From the NCBI RefSeq assembly GCF_037414475.1, contig NZ_CP147913.1:9062501-9126500 (forward strand): a stretch of 64,000 nt of DNA. The letters are read 5' to 3'. Every line of letters starts with the position of its first letter. Positions within the stretch are counted from its first letter, which is position 1. Positions 35,020 to 41,932 of this stretch are shown here, piece after piece. Source of the DNA: Myxococcus stipitatus. Lineage in GTDB: Bacteria > Myxococcota > Myxococcia > Myxococcales > Myxococcaceae. The position numbers and the translations under genes are program-made. Under the pieces are notes generated by a model that saw only the letters and a list, made by a program, of their open reading frames with translations, had not been told where the DNA came from and ran no database searches.

Positions 35020-35426
35020 CAGGGCTCCTCGTCTGGCTTGGGCAGTTCCACTCCCAGGATTTCCGATACTTTTTTTTGGAGGTCCAACAGGGCCTCGGCG
35101 CGTTTGAGTTTCGCCTGGGCACGCGCCAACTCCTTCTCCAACTCGGCGATTCTCCGGACCCCGGGCGCGGGCACCTTCGCCGGGGGGCCTCGCTTGACTG
35201 GCTCCAGGGCGGCCTGTCCTCCGGCCTCGCGTTGACGTCGCCACACGCTCAACAGTGAGGAGTACAGCCCCTCACGGCGCAGAAGTGCGCCCACCTCTCC
35301 GGGCTTCGTGCACCGGTCCGCTTCCTCGAGGATGCGCCGCTTGTCCTCCGCGCTGAAGCGACGACGCTTTGCCTTCTCCACCACCTCGGTCTCCCCAACC
35401 CGAGCCTCTTTCACCACCGGATTCAT
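35019..35426 (-). CDS. IS3-family OrfA (helix-turn-helix)
   Basis: A 135-residue OrfA starting at ATG 35426 (MNPVVKEARVG), with GGCAGGG eight bases upstream. RRRFSAEDKRRILEEADRC is the family's HTH start, then LLRREGLYSSLLSVWRRQRE, and a C-terminal leucine-zipper coiled coil (IAELEKELARAQAKLKRAEALL) that leads into the frameshift region. It ends at TGA overlapping the start of orfB. OrfA binds the IS ends and is the regulator of transposition. Confidence 0.88.
   Translation of the reverse strand: MNPVVKEARVGETEVVEKAKRRRFSAEDKRRILEEADRCTKPGEVGALLRREGLYSSLLSVWRRQREAGGQAALEPVKRGPPAKVPAPGVRRIAELEKELARAQAKLKRAEALLDLQKKVSEILGVELPKPDEEP
35070..35077 (-). other. Programmed -1 ribosomal frameshift site (A8)
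   Basis: Eight A residues on the coding strand, followed by G. The orfA frame reads CAA-AAA-AAA-GTA and the orfB frame CCA-AAA-AAA-AGT, so slipping back one base joins them. This is the common IS3-family mechanism. Confidence 0.8.
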
Positions 35427-35665
35427 CGTCCCTGCCTGGGTCGCCCTGCACACTAAACTGCTGGGTACGAACTGTCTCACTCACGTTGGCAGAGAGGGCT
35501 GTGCTTGCGAGGGGCGCTGGCGGTGAATGCTTGCAGCATGCTGCTACATGTAGTGGTGAAAGAAAGTGAAACATGCACTTGAATTGCAACTCCAATATGG
35601 CGCATCGTGACCTGTGAGCCGTTTGAGTCAGCGGGTTTGACGTAAAGAGGGGGCTCAATCCTCAG

Positions 35666-35848
35666 ATGAAGATCAAGAGTGGAAGCGCCGCGTTGGCTGC
35701 GTGGATTCTTTGGTGTGGCTGCTCCAAGCCCGCACCAGAGATTCCGCCCCCGACGCTGTCAGCGGAGAGTGCCCGGGTCGTAGGCCGCTATGGGGGCGGG
35801 GTCATCACGGAGGCCGAGCTCATTGAGGAGTCCGGTGCTGAAAGATGA
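35666..35848 (+). pseudogene. Truncated lipoprotein, N terminus of an isomerase-like protein
   Basis: Sixty codons that begin with a clear lipoprotein signal (MKIKSGSAALAAWILWCGC, Cys19) and a Pro-rich linker, then ARVVGRYGGGVITEAELIEES before the stop. The latter resembles the first strand-helix of SurA/PrsA-type isomerases (compare VVAVINDRSLSAQEV in the gene at 32637). The rest of such a protein is missing, and immunity-like sequence follows ten bases later, so I read it as a cut-off fragment. It could instead be a genuine small lipoprotein. Confidence 0.5.
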
Positions 35849-35857
35849 GGGTGGGCA

Positions 35858-36327
35858 ATGAATTGGGAAATGGATGCTGAAATGAAGGCTGGTTTGCGAG
35901 AGGCTGGTTGGTTTGAGGGGCGTGTTGTCTCGATTGACGCTGCTTGCGAGGTGTTGATGCGTGATGGAATCGAGGTGCACCATGTTGCGGTGGAGGTAAT
36001 GCGTGCATTGAATGGATTGAGTTTGGGCAGCGGTGGTCGCAGTTGCTGATGTTTGATGCTGTCGAGGCGTGGTCGTGGCTCGATCCGGGGGTAATGTCGT
36101 TTGTTGCTCGGGGTATCTCAGAGAGTGCCTGTCCGGTTGCGCGAACTGAAACTTCGATCTGTTTTGTATCGCGAGACGGGATTTGGTGCGTGTTGGATGG
36201 GTGGTGGTCTGCCTGCCTTAGGGCAAATTCTCTTAATGGCTTTCTGCGCTTTGTCTTGGTGGGGGATGGGCGTGGTGTCGAAGTGGTTGAGTTGAGTGAG
36301 GAAATGGTCCCTCCGCAGTATCGCTAG
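35858..36327 (+). pseudogene. SUKH-3 immunity-like gene split by a frameshift
   Basis: The first frame (to ~36049) has LREAGWFEGRVVSI, then VAVEVMRALNGLSLG; the second frame resumes at about 36043 with LMFDAVEAWSWLDPG, ACPVARTETSICFVSRDGIW and SLNGFLRFVLVGDG. Together they follow the SUKH-3 order (GWxxGR, FGGL, DP, CPxG, D-G-x-W, C-terminal helix), a family of immunity proteins that neutralise polymorphic toxins. One base is gained or lost near 36040. The A/T-richer codons differ from the chromosomal neighbours. No toxin gene is visible next to it, and IS21 lies 60 bases downstream. Confidence 0.6.
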
Positions 36328-36467
36328 TGTCTGATGGGTTTGACTGGTGTGGATGCTGTTGTCGCGGCCGTGCGTATTCCGGTCATGGTGAGCACTCGTT
36401 CCGGCTCAAGCCGAGCGGCGATTCCGGCTGATGGCGAGCGGTCGGAGTGTCAGCGACGCTGGGTGGT

Positions 36468-37229
36468 TCATCCCTTGGCCTGCTTCCGACCCTTCGTCAA
36501 ATTTGTCTCCGCGTACCGGATGGACTCTCCGCCCAGCTTGATGCGATGGGCGTTGTGGACCAGGCGGTCGAGGATGGCATCGGCGAGCGTCGCGTCACCG
36601 ATGACGGCGTGCCAGTCCTTCGGCTCGAGCTGGGATGTCACCACCGTGCTCGAAAGTCGGTAGCGGTCCTCCAGGACTTCGAGCAGCTCCTTGCGCTCTG
36701 GTGCACCGAGGGGCTCAAGGCCGAAGTCGTCGAGGATGAGCACCTGGGCTTTGGCCAGGCGCTTGAGTGCGTGCGCATAGGTTCCATCAGCGCGCGCCTG
36801 GGCGAGCTCATCGAAGAGACGTGAGGCGCGGCGGTACACCACCGAGTAGCCATCCCGGCACGCCTTCTGTCCCAGGGCGCATGCGAGGAAGGATTTGCCG
36901 ACGCCCGTGGGCCCGGTGAGCAGGACGTTCTGCTTGTCCGCCGCCCACTTCGAGGTGGACAGCTCCATCACCTGCGCCTTGGCGAGCCCACGTGCGTGCC
37001 CGTAGTCGATGTCTTCCAAGGCCGCGGCCTGGCGCAGGCGTGCGGCGCTCAACCGCGAGGAGAGCTTCTTGTTCTCCCGGTGCATCCACTCCGCGTCGGC
37101 CAAGAGGCCCACCAGGTCGGCTGGGCTGACGTCTCGCTCTCCTGGCTTCGCCAACCAGTCGCGCAGGTAGGAGGCCATCCCGTGCAGCTTCATCCCGTTG
37201 AGCTTCTCCAGCGTCTGTTCCACCAGCAT
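36468..37229 (-). CDS. istB: IS21-family helper ATPase
   Basis: AAA+ protein needed for target choice in IS21 transposition. Its 253 residues have Walker A GPTGVGKSFLACALG (~105), Walker B LILDDFGLEPLG (~167), and RLVHNAHRIKLGGESIR near the end, with a helical N-terminal domain (LEKLNGMKLHGMASYL) that binds IstA. It follows istA with a 185-base gap rather than the usual overlap, which is slightly odd and could reflect a separate start signal. Looks intact. Confidence 0.93.
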   Translation of the reverse strand: MLVEQTLEKLNGMKLHGMASYLRDWLAKPGERDVSPADLVGLLADAEWMHRENKKLSSRLSAARLRQAAALEDIDYGHARGLAKAQVMELSTSKWAADKQNVLLTGPTGVGKSFLACALGQKACRDGYSVVYRRASRLFDELAQARADGTYAHALKRLAKAQVLILDDFGLEPLGAPERKELLEVLEDRYRLSSTVVTSQLEPKDWHAVIGDATLADAILDRLVHNAHRIKLGGESIRYAETNLTKGRKQAKG

Positions 37230-37414
37230 CGGGTTTGTTCCTCATGTCAGTCATGTGGGGGCTTGCCCGCGCGCGCCAGCTTCTCAAGGCGCGCGCGGGC
37301 CCCTTCCGAGTGCGAGGGACTGAGGCCTCGCACCCGACGGGAAGTGTCCGCGCACGGAAGGCAGTCCACCGCGACAGATGGCGGCGATGCTCCCCTCTGC
37401 ATGCACGAGGTACG

Positions 37415-38953
37415 TCAGTGGTAGTAGTCGGGGCCGCGCACGTTCTCATGGGCGGGCAGGGGCGGCTTCTCTTCGCGCTCCTCCCGTGCATCCTCCAGGT
37501 GGTGCTGGAGGATGGCTGCCACGGATTTGTAGCTGTAGGCCCGGTGGCGCACGGCCCTGGCGCACGCCTTCTCCAGCCGCGCCTCGCCGTACTTGTCCTT
37601 CAATCTCATGACACCCAAGGCCCCGCGGAAGGCCTGCTCCGGATGGGGTTTTCGCTCCATGAGGCCTTGCACCAACGCGGCCGTGGAAGGGCCCGTCTTC
37701 TCCGCCCACGCCCGCAGCCGCTCGGGCGTCCACTCCGCGTGGGCCCGGTGGCTTGGGGGCATGTGCTCCTTCAGCGTGGTGTAGCCCTTGGCATGCTTGC
37801 GCACGTGGCTCGCTACCCGACGCCCCCCGAGGAACACCTCGACGCTCCCGTCCGTGTAGCGGGCCTCCACCTGCTTATGCACCAGCGAGTACGGCACGCT
37901 GTACAGGTGCCCCTCCACCTCGACGTGGTAGTCCGGGTGGACGCGCGCCTTCTTCCAGTAGGCCAGCTCGTACGCGTGTACCGGCAGGGCCTTCAGCACG
38001 GGCTTCTCGAGCTCCTCGTACAACTGGCGACGCGAGCGGCCCACATGCCTCATCGGACGCTCATTCAGCTTCTCCAGCAGCGGCCGGACGGCCTCGCGCA
38101 CCTCGTGCAGGCCACCGAAGCGGCGGTTGCGCAGGACGGCCAGAATCCACCGCTCCGCCACCAGCACCGCCGCCTCTACCTTCGCCTTGTCCCGTGGGCG
38201 GCGAGGACGTGCCGGTAGAATCGCGAAGCCGTAGTGTCGGGCCAGGTCCGCATACGTGGGGTTCTCCTCCGGCTCGTACCGGTGCGCGCGCGTGACTCCG
38301 GACTTCAGGTTGTCCGGCACCACCAACTCCGGGACACCGCCAAAGAAGGCCATGGCGCGCACGTGGCACCCCACCCAGGTGGCCAGGTCCTCCGAGTAGA
38401 CGGGCTCGACATACGTGTAGCTGCTGGCCCCCAACGTGGCGACGAAGAGCTTCGCGACCCTCACCTCTCCGGTGTCGACGTCCACCACCTCGACTCCGTC
38501 CCCGCTGAAGTCCACGAAGAGCTTCTCGCCCGCCCGGTGCTCCTGTCTCATGGTGACACAGAGGACGGACTGCCAGCGCCCATACCTCACGCAGAACTGG
38601 CTGTACTGGTACCCACCCGGGTTGGCCGCCAGGTACTCCTCCCACAGCAGCAGCTTCGTCACCCCCTTGCGCTTGAGCTCTCGATGCACCTGCGCCCAGT
38701 CTGGCTCCGGCCGGTGCGCAATCGCCTTGCCCTCGCCTGGGAAGAACAGCGCGGTGAGCGCCTTGTCGTCGTCCAGCTCCGGCGGCAGCGGCCAGCCTCC
38801 CACTCCTGCTACCCGCGCTCGCCCCAGGTACTCGCACACCGTCCCATTCCCCATGCCCAGACTCGTGGCGATGTTCCTCGTCGACAGCTTCGACGCGAAC
38901 CTCAATCGCAACACCTCTCTCAACTTGCGCACCGCCAGCCTCTCTTGGGCCAT
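37415..38953 (-). CDS. istA: IS21-family transposase
   Basis: DDE transposase, 512 residues from the ATG at 38953, which has GAGGAG six bases before it; longer frames run into the terminal repeat region. The N-terminal HTH is RKLREVLRLRFASKLSTRNIATSLGM. Catalytic residues lie in LFVDFSGDGVEVV (Asp), VPDNLKSG (Asp) and DKAKVEAAVLVAERW (Glu), and a C-terminal beta-barrel part follows with DYHVEVEGHLYSVPY. Intact by reading frame, so the element may still be active. Confidence 0.92.
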   Translation of the reverse strand: MAQERLAVRKLREVLRLRFASKLSTRNIATSLGMGNGTVCEYLGRARVAGVGGWPLPPELDDDKALTALFFPGEGKAIAHRPEPDWAQVHRELKRKGVTKLLLWEEYLAANPGGYQYSQFCVRYGRWQSVLCVTMRQEHRAGEKLFVDFSGDGVEVVDVDTGEVRVAKLFVATLGASSYTYVEPVYSEDLATWVGCHVRAMAFFGGVPELVVPDNLKSGVTRAHRYEPEENPTYADLARHYGFAILPARPRRPRDKAKVEAAVLVAERWILAVLRNRRFGGLHEVREAVRPLLEKLNERPMRHVGRSRRQLYEELEKPVLKALPVHAYELAYWKKARVHPDYHVEVEGHLYSVPYSLVHKQVEARYTDGSVEVFLGGRRVASHVRKHAKGYTTLKEHMPPSHRAHAEWTPERLRAWAEKTGPSTAALVQGLMERKPHPEQAFRGALGVMRLKDKYGEARLEKACARAVRHRAYSYKSVAAILQHHLEDAREEREEKPPLPAHENVRGPDYYH

Positions 38954-39026
38954 CTCCATCTCCTCGAAGGAGATGGAGGCGAGACCCTGCTGCCCAGTGC
39001 CGTCAGCACTCCGTGTTCCGCCCCCG

Positions 39027-39161
39027 CCCGTGCTCACCATGCCCGGAATCGGTGCTCACCATGGGCCGGAATCGGTGCTCACCATGCCCGGAACGGGTGC
39101 TCACCTTGCGCCGGAACGGGTGCTCAGCATGGACCGGAATCGGTGCTCACCATGGTCCGGT
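39027..39161. repeat. Tandem terminal repeats of the IS21 element
   Basis: Five full units starting CCGGAA at 39043, 39066, 39088, 39111 and 39134 (22-23 bases apart), each reading about CCGGAATCGGTGCTCACCAT with point changes, plus a partial unit at 39027. They are transposase-binding repeats. The other end has only two or three looser copies near 36384-36460. Confidence 0.8.
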
Positions 39162-39240
39162 ACACGCAGCCGTATGTGTGCGTCGATATAGCGGCGAGGT
39201 GGGGATTTGCGCGGGACTATTCGGTAGGTGTGGGGGCGTT

Positions 39241-39474
39241 ATGGAGTTGTCCGTATATTTTGATGTTTGGTGTAGGCTGAGGGCGTGGCGACCTTCTGAT
39301 GTTGTTAAATGGGTTATGCGATTTCATGGGTTTCAGCTGTCGGAAGCAATGGAGGAGTCGCGTCGCATGAAGGTGGGGGACGGGTGGGTTATGGTTCGTT
39401 CGTATTGTGGGTGGATAGATGCTCAGGAAATATTGGGAGAGTTGCCTGGTTTTTTGAGAGGGGTTCTGGGGTGA
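39241..39474 (+). CDS. Small orphan protein in the accessory island
   Basis: A 77-residue protein (MELSVYFDVWCRLRAWRPSD...) with aromatic and Val-rich strands and the helix VVKWVMRFHGFQLSEAMEES. Its codons are far less GC-biased than the chromosome, and the next gene begins inside its stop codon. I recognise no family. Its size, context and translational coupling resemble those of small immunity or antitoxin-like genes, without proof. The helix-strand order is faintly like ribosomal protein L7/L12 C-terminal domains, which I do not regard as evidence. Confidence 0.45.
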   Translation: MELSVYFDVWCRLRAWRPSDVVKWVMRFHGFQLSEAMEESRRMKVGDGWVMVRSYCGWIDAQEILGELPGFLRGVLG

Positions 39475-39635
39475 TTTCTGTGGTTGGCTGTAGTCCCCGG
39501 TCTTGTTCAAAGCGTTGCGAGGTTCATGGGCTTCTCTATTCCGACGAAAAATGTCCGATTTGCTATGGGCGGTACATTGTGACGACGAAGGGTGGGATGC
39601 ATGTTTGTTTTGATTCAAGAGGCCGTGTGGAGTGA
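39471..39635 (+). CDS. Cys-rich 54-residue protein coupled to the previous gene
   Basis: Starts with GTG at 39471 that overlaps the stop of the 77-residue gene (GTGA). The sequence has six cysteines (VVGCSPRSCSKRCEVHG, EKCPICYG, MHVCFD), of which CEVHG...CPIC could form a zinc knuckle. The frame is short, but the coupling, the Cys spacing and the drop in GC support it. No family recognised. Confidence 0.4.
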   Translation: MISVVGCSPRSCSKRCEVHGLLYSDEKCPICYGRYIVTTKGGMHVCFDSRGRVE

Positions 39636-39847
39636 TTGTGGTTTTTTGGGGAGATTGGTTGTGGTGATGGAGGGGTTGATTTGTTGATGTGATGTTGATG
39701 ATGTTGGATTGTATGGAGCTCCGGCAAAGGGTGGTCTGGATGCGTGGCTTGGGGGGCTTGTTTAGATTTGATCGGCTGGTTGTCGAGGTGGAGCCGGGGT
39801 GTGTGGGTGTTTCTGGGTGCCCAGGGCGGGCATAGGTTGGAGGGCAT
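39636..39847 (+). promoter_or_regulatory. GT-rich leader before paralogue A
   Basis: 212 bases with no convincing gene. The plus strand is strongly G/T-rich and C-poor in its first part, with long GT runs and several GGGG/GGTTG blocks. A similar leader precedes paralogue B at 41355-41525, including a matching GGG-TCTGGG...CAGG and AGGTTGGAGG stretch just before both GTG starts. Could be an untranslated leader or decayed coding sequence. Confidence 0.45.
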
Positions 39848-40335
39848 GTGGATTGGTTGAAGTGGAAGGAAGTTCGGACGGCGTTTGCGGCCGTTTGTGT
39901 TGGCTTTGCTCTGATCGCGAACGCAGAATCCCTCGTCATGACGGGAGCCTATCCGCTCGCCTCCGTTCGCCCTGGCGCCACAGCCGTTGAGATTGGCTTC
40001 GGCATTGAGAACCAGGTGTCGCAGATTCTTGTGTCGTTGGAGGGGGTTCTCTGACACAAGGCAACTTCGCCTCTCTATCGGAACTGCGCGTCGAGCGCGA
40101 CCTTGCCAGCGCTCTGCCATTACATGCCCTTATCCCACTAAGGGCTCCGTTTCCCGAGGATGGTGCGCTGACGGTATCAGCCGTCCCTATTGGTCCTGAT
40201 TCCACACAGGGGGCACCATTCACCATTGCTTACGATGCAAAGGCCAGCCCTCCGGGGTTCGGGGGCATGATCAAGAAGGCAATCCGCATGGGGCTCATTC
40301 CCGTATTAAGCGTGAGGATAGGGTTCTTGTTCTGA
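39848..40335 (+). pseudogene. Frameshifted secreted-protein gene, paralogue A
   Basis: GTG at 39848 begins a signal-like peptide (EVRTAFAAVCVGFALIANAES) followed by MTGAYPLASVRPGA. The frame stops at 40054 just after a run of five G residues; one more G would restore the next frame, which continues LTQGNFASLSELRVERD, PFPEDGALTVSAVPIG and AYDAKASPPGFGG to 40335. A third frame near the end (RIKREDRVLVLIDIVEEG) also looks protein-like, so a second shift is possible. Paralogue B at 41526 has the same first 60 residues. Secreted protein of unknown role; the island context suggests a toxin-delivery or immunity link, as inference only. Confidence 0.55.
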
Positions 40336-40359
40336 TTGACATTGTCGAGGAGGGGAACC

Positions 40360-40677
40360 GTGGAGATTGAGCGGATGCGGCGACTTGTCGACGAGGGTGT
40401 GCAAGTAGGTTGGCGGGGGTTTATTTTAGTTGAGGGGGAGAGTCTGTGTCGGAAAATGGCGATTCAGCGAGCAGGAAGTGGCGAAGTGGTTGCTTATTAT
40501 TTTCAGATTCCTGAGTTGCAAATGGGAATGGAGGAGGCTGCGGTAGAGGTTGTGCAGGGGTTTTCTGCGTTTGGTGATGCGTTTGAGTTTCTGCGAGGTG
40601 TGTTTGGTGCGGCTGTTCTTGAATTGGCGCCTTTGAAGGGCAGCGAGTGTTTAAGCCTCTGTAGGATGAGAAAATAG
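40360..40677 (+). CDS. Small acidic orphan protein of the island
   Basis: A 105-residue protein from GTG 40360, with GAGGAGGGG six bases upstream, the best ribosome site in the island. Low-GC codon use. It reads MEIERMRRLVDEGVQVGW, then KMAIQRAGSGEVVAYYFQIPE, and a helical end with FEFLRGVFGAAVLEL. The beta-then-helix order and the position directly after the paralogue A gene fit an immunity protein for that product, but no family match is recognised, so this is inference. Confidence 0.5.
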   Translation: MEIERMRRLVDEGVQVGWRGFILVEGESLCRKMAIQRAGSGEVVAYYFQIPELQMGMEEAAVEVVQGFSAFGDAFEFLRGVFGAAVLELAPLKGSECLSLCRMRK

Positions 40678-40729
40678 GGTGATGCCTTTGGCGTGGCTGG
40701 TCTGCCTGGTGGCTTGCCTTCCGATGGGT

Positions 40730-40975
40730 GGGGGCAGCCCAGCTGCTACCGCCGATGCATTGCTGAAGGCGCTGGCGCATGGTCTCCTTTTCGGATGGCT
40801 GCTCCACCAGTCGCCCCGCCATCGGCTCGATGCTCTTGCGCTCGCCTTCGAGCAGCAGTCCTTTGACGTACCAGTCCATGGCTCGGCGCCGCTCCACACG
40901 GCCCAGGCCTGAGAACATCGACTCGAGGAAGCTCGCCAGCTCTCCCTCCAGTCGCTTCAGCTACATCGGAGTCAT
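40730..40975 (-). pseudogene. IS701-like transposase remnant
   Basis: The minus strand starts ATG-ACT-CCG-ATG then a TAG stop in place of a sense codon, and continues in frame LKRLEGELASFLESMFSGLGRVERRRAMDWYVKGLLL (in parts), GERKSIEPMAGRLV and MRQRLQQCIGGSSW before homology fades. This is the conserved N terminus of IS701-family transposases (...RVERR..., ...GLLLDGERKSVEPMA..., ...LQxFVxxSPW). The DDE domain is missing and an early codon is nonsense, so it is dead. Confidence 0.7.
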
Positions 40976-41092
40976 GCCTGGGGAACAGTCCGCCCTCCCT
41001 CACGCATTCTTGAAGTGACCAAGTCGTATTAGGGTGGAATTTGTTGGGCAGGATACAAGTCGTATTGTTGCCGTCTTCGGCAGGGAGGAGTG

Positions 41093-41354
41093 ATGTTTGA
41101 TCGAATTTTCGACGGTGATCGCCCCACGAGTGTTTTTCGAAGGTTGGTGGAAGTTAATTCTAGTTTGAAGAATGTGGATATTGCTGGGATGTTTTTTGAA
41201 TTGCTTTGAGGATGTTGATAGTCTTGCTAGGTAAATTATTTGACATTGGCAGCGCCCTGGCGGTCGGGCAGGTCTGCGTGATGAGTATGTGGATAGGGAG
41301 TTGATTGAGTTGCTCCGAGGCGCAGGGTGCGCCATCCCGGAGCCGAAGGATTGA
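41093..41354 (+). pseudogene. Decayed small gene, possibly immunity-like
   Basis: ATG 41093 with GGGAGGAG just before it opens a 38-codon frame (MFDRIFDGDRPTSVFRRLVEV...FFELL) that stops at 41209. Two further frames continue with EDVDSLAR and then DEYVDRELIELLRGAGCAIPEPKD to a stop at 41354, so a helical protein of ~85 residues seems to have been broken by at least one or two shifts. Low GC. No family recognised. Confidence 0.4.
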
Positions 41355-41525
41355 TTGGATGTGGGATGGCGGGTGTGAGTGATGGGTGGTGAGTGGTTTA
41401 GGGTTGATGTGTTTGGCGGGTTTGTTGTTTGGGGCAGGTGGTTGGCGCTGGGTTGTTGTTTTGATTGGGTGCCGGTGGTTCTGGGAGTATCAGGCCACCC
41501 GAAGTAGGCTTGGGTTGGAGGGGAA
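41355..41525 (+). promoter_or_regulatory. GT-rich leader before paralogue B
   Basis: 171 bases of strongly G/T-rich plus strand (GGTTTAGGGTTGATGTGTTTGG is typical, in shorter pieces), comparable with 39636-39847 and sharing landmarks before the start codon. No gene is supported. Confidence 0.4.
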
Positions 41526-41716
41526 GTGGATTGCTCGAGATGGAATGAGGTTCGGGCTGCGCTGGCTGTTTTTTGTATGGCCGTGTCTTTTGTTGCGAGC
41601 GCGGCATCGCCCGGAGTGACGGGGCCTATCCTCTTGCGGTGATTCGCCCTGGTTCGCCTGATGGGTCGCACTCGCAGCAGGTTGGCAGCATCCGCCTCAG
41701 CCTTCGCAAGCTGTGA
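41526..41716 (+). pseudogene. Frameshifted secreted-protein gene fragment, paralogue B
   Basis: GTG 41526 begins VDCSRWNEVRAALAVFCMAV, FVASAASPGVTG, closely matching paralogue A at 39848. The frame is lost in a run of four G residues; adding one G restores AYPLAVIRPGSPDGSHSQQVG and SIRLSLRKL before TGA. Compared with A the C-terminal part is absent, so this is a shortened and broken copy. Confidence 0.6.
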
Positions 41717-41819
41717 GGTGGTGAACGGGCTGGGGCCATGTGCATCGAGCCGCATGGCTCCGAACGCCCCTCTTCGGCTTCACTCTTGAGGGGGACGCGC
41801 TCGGAGGCGAAAAGCGCCC

Positions 41820-41848
41820 TTGAGTTATCCTGCTGCATTGACTACACC
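41820..41848 (+). promoter_or_regulatory. Possible promoter of tRNA-Arg
   Basis: TTGAGT (41820-41825), 17 bases, TACACC (41843-41848), eleven bases before the tRNA 5' end. Both boxes are partial matches. Confidence 0.35.
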
Positions 41849-41858
41849 GTACTCAGAG

Positions 41859-41932
41859 GACCCCGTAGCTCAGTTGGATAGAGCGGCGGTTTCCTAAACC
41901 GCAGGCCACAGGTTCGATTCCTGTCGGGGTCA
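41859..41932 (+). tRNA. tRNA-Arg (anticodon CCT)
   Basis: Acceptor stem GACCCCG/CGGGGTC, D stem GCTC/GAGC, anticodon stem GCGGT/ACCGC with loop TTCCTAA, so anticodon CCT (AGG codons), T stem ACAGG/CCTGT with loop TTCGATT; discriminator A, no CCA. It borders the accessory island, and tRNA genes are common integration sites, but I see no repeated 3' end in the island. Confidence 0.97.

Larger units (their letters stand above)
33982..35491 (-). mobile_element. IS3-family insertion sequence (orfA/orfB with -1 frameshift)
   Basis: About 1510 bp bounded by imperfect 21-bp terminal inverted repeats: TGTCAACGTGAATGAGACAG at the left and the complement of TGCCAACGTGAGTGAGACAG at the right (two mismatches), beginning TG and ending CA as usual in the family. 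It contains orfA and orfB in the expected overlapping arrangement on the minus strand. I see no obvious target-site duplication at the two flanks (AACC versus GAGA), so the ends may be old or the element may have been rearranged. Confidence 0.85.
36386..39152 (-). mobile_element. IS21-family insertion sequence (istA-istB)
   Basis: About 2.77 kb carrying istA and istB on the minus strand. The ends share CATGGTGAGCAC at the left (36384-36395) and its complement GTGCTCACCATG at the right (39143-39154), and both ends hold further copies of the same element: CCGGAA-type repeats at 36400-36460 and an array at 39027-39161. Multiple terminal repeats are a feature of the family. CCGGT occurs just outside both ends and might be a target duplication, but exact borders are uncertain by a few bases. 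Confidence 0.8.

Noticed and set aside
39013-39240. N-terminal extension of the small gene at 39241
   Set aside because: It translates the IS21 terminal repeats (repeated CSPCPE-like units) and is not part of a protein.
41859-41932. tRNA-Arg 3' end as an attachment-site duplication for the island
   Set aside because: I found no second copy of the tRNA 3' end in 33.6-41.8 kb by eye and no integrase gene, so integration at the tRNA stays unproven.
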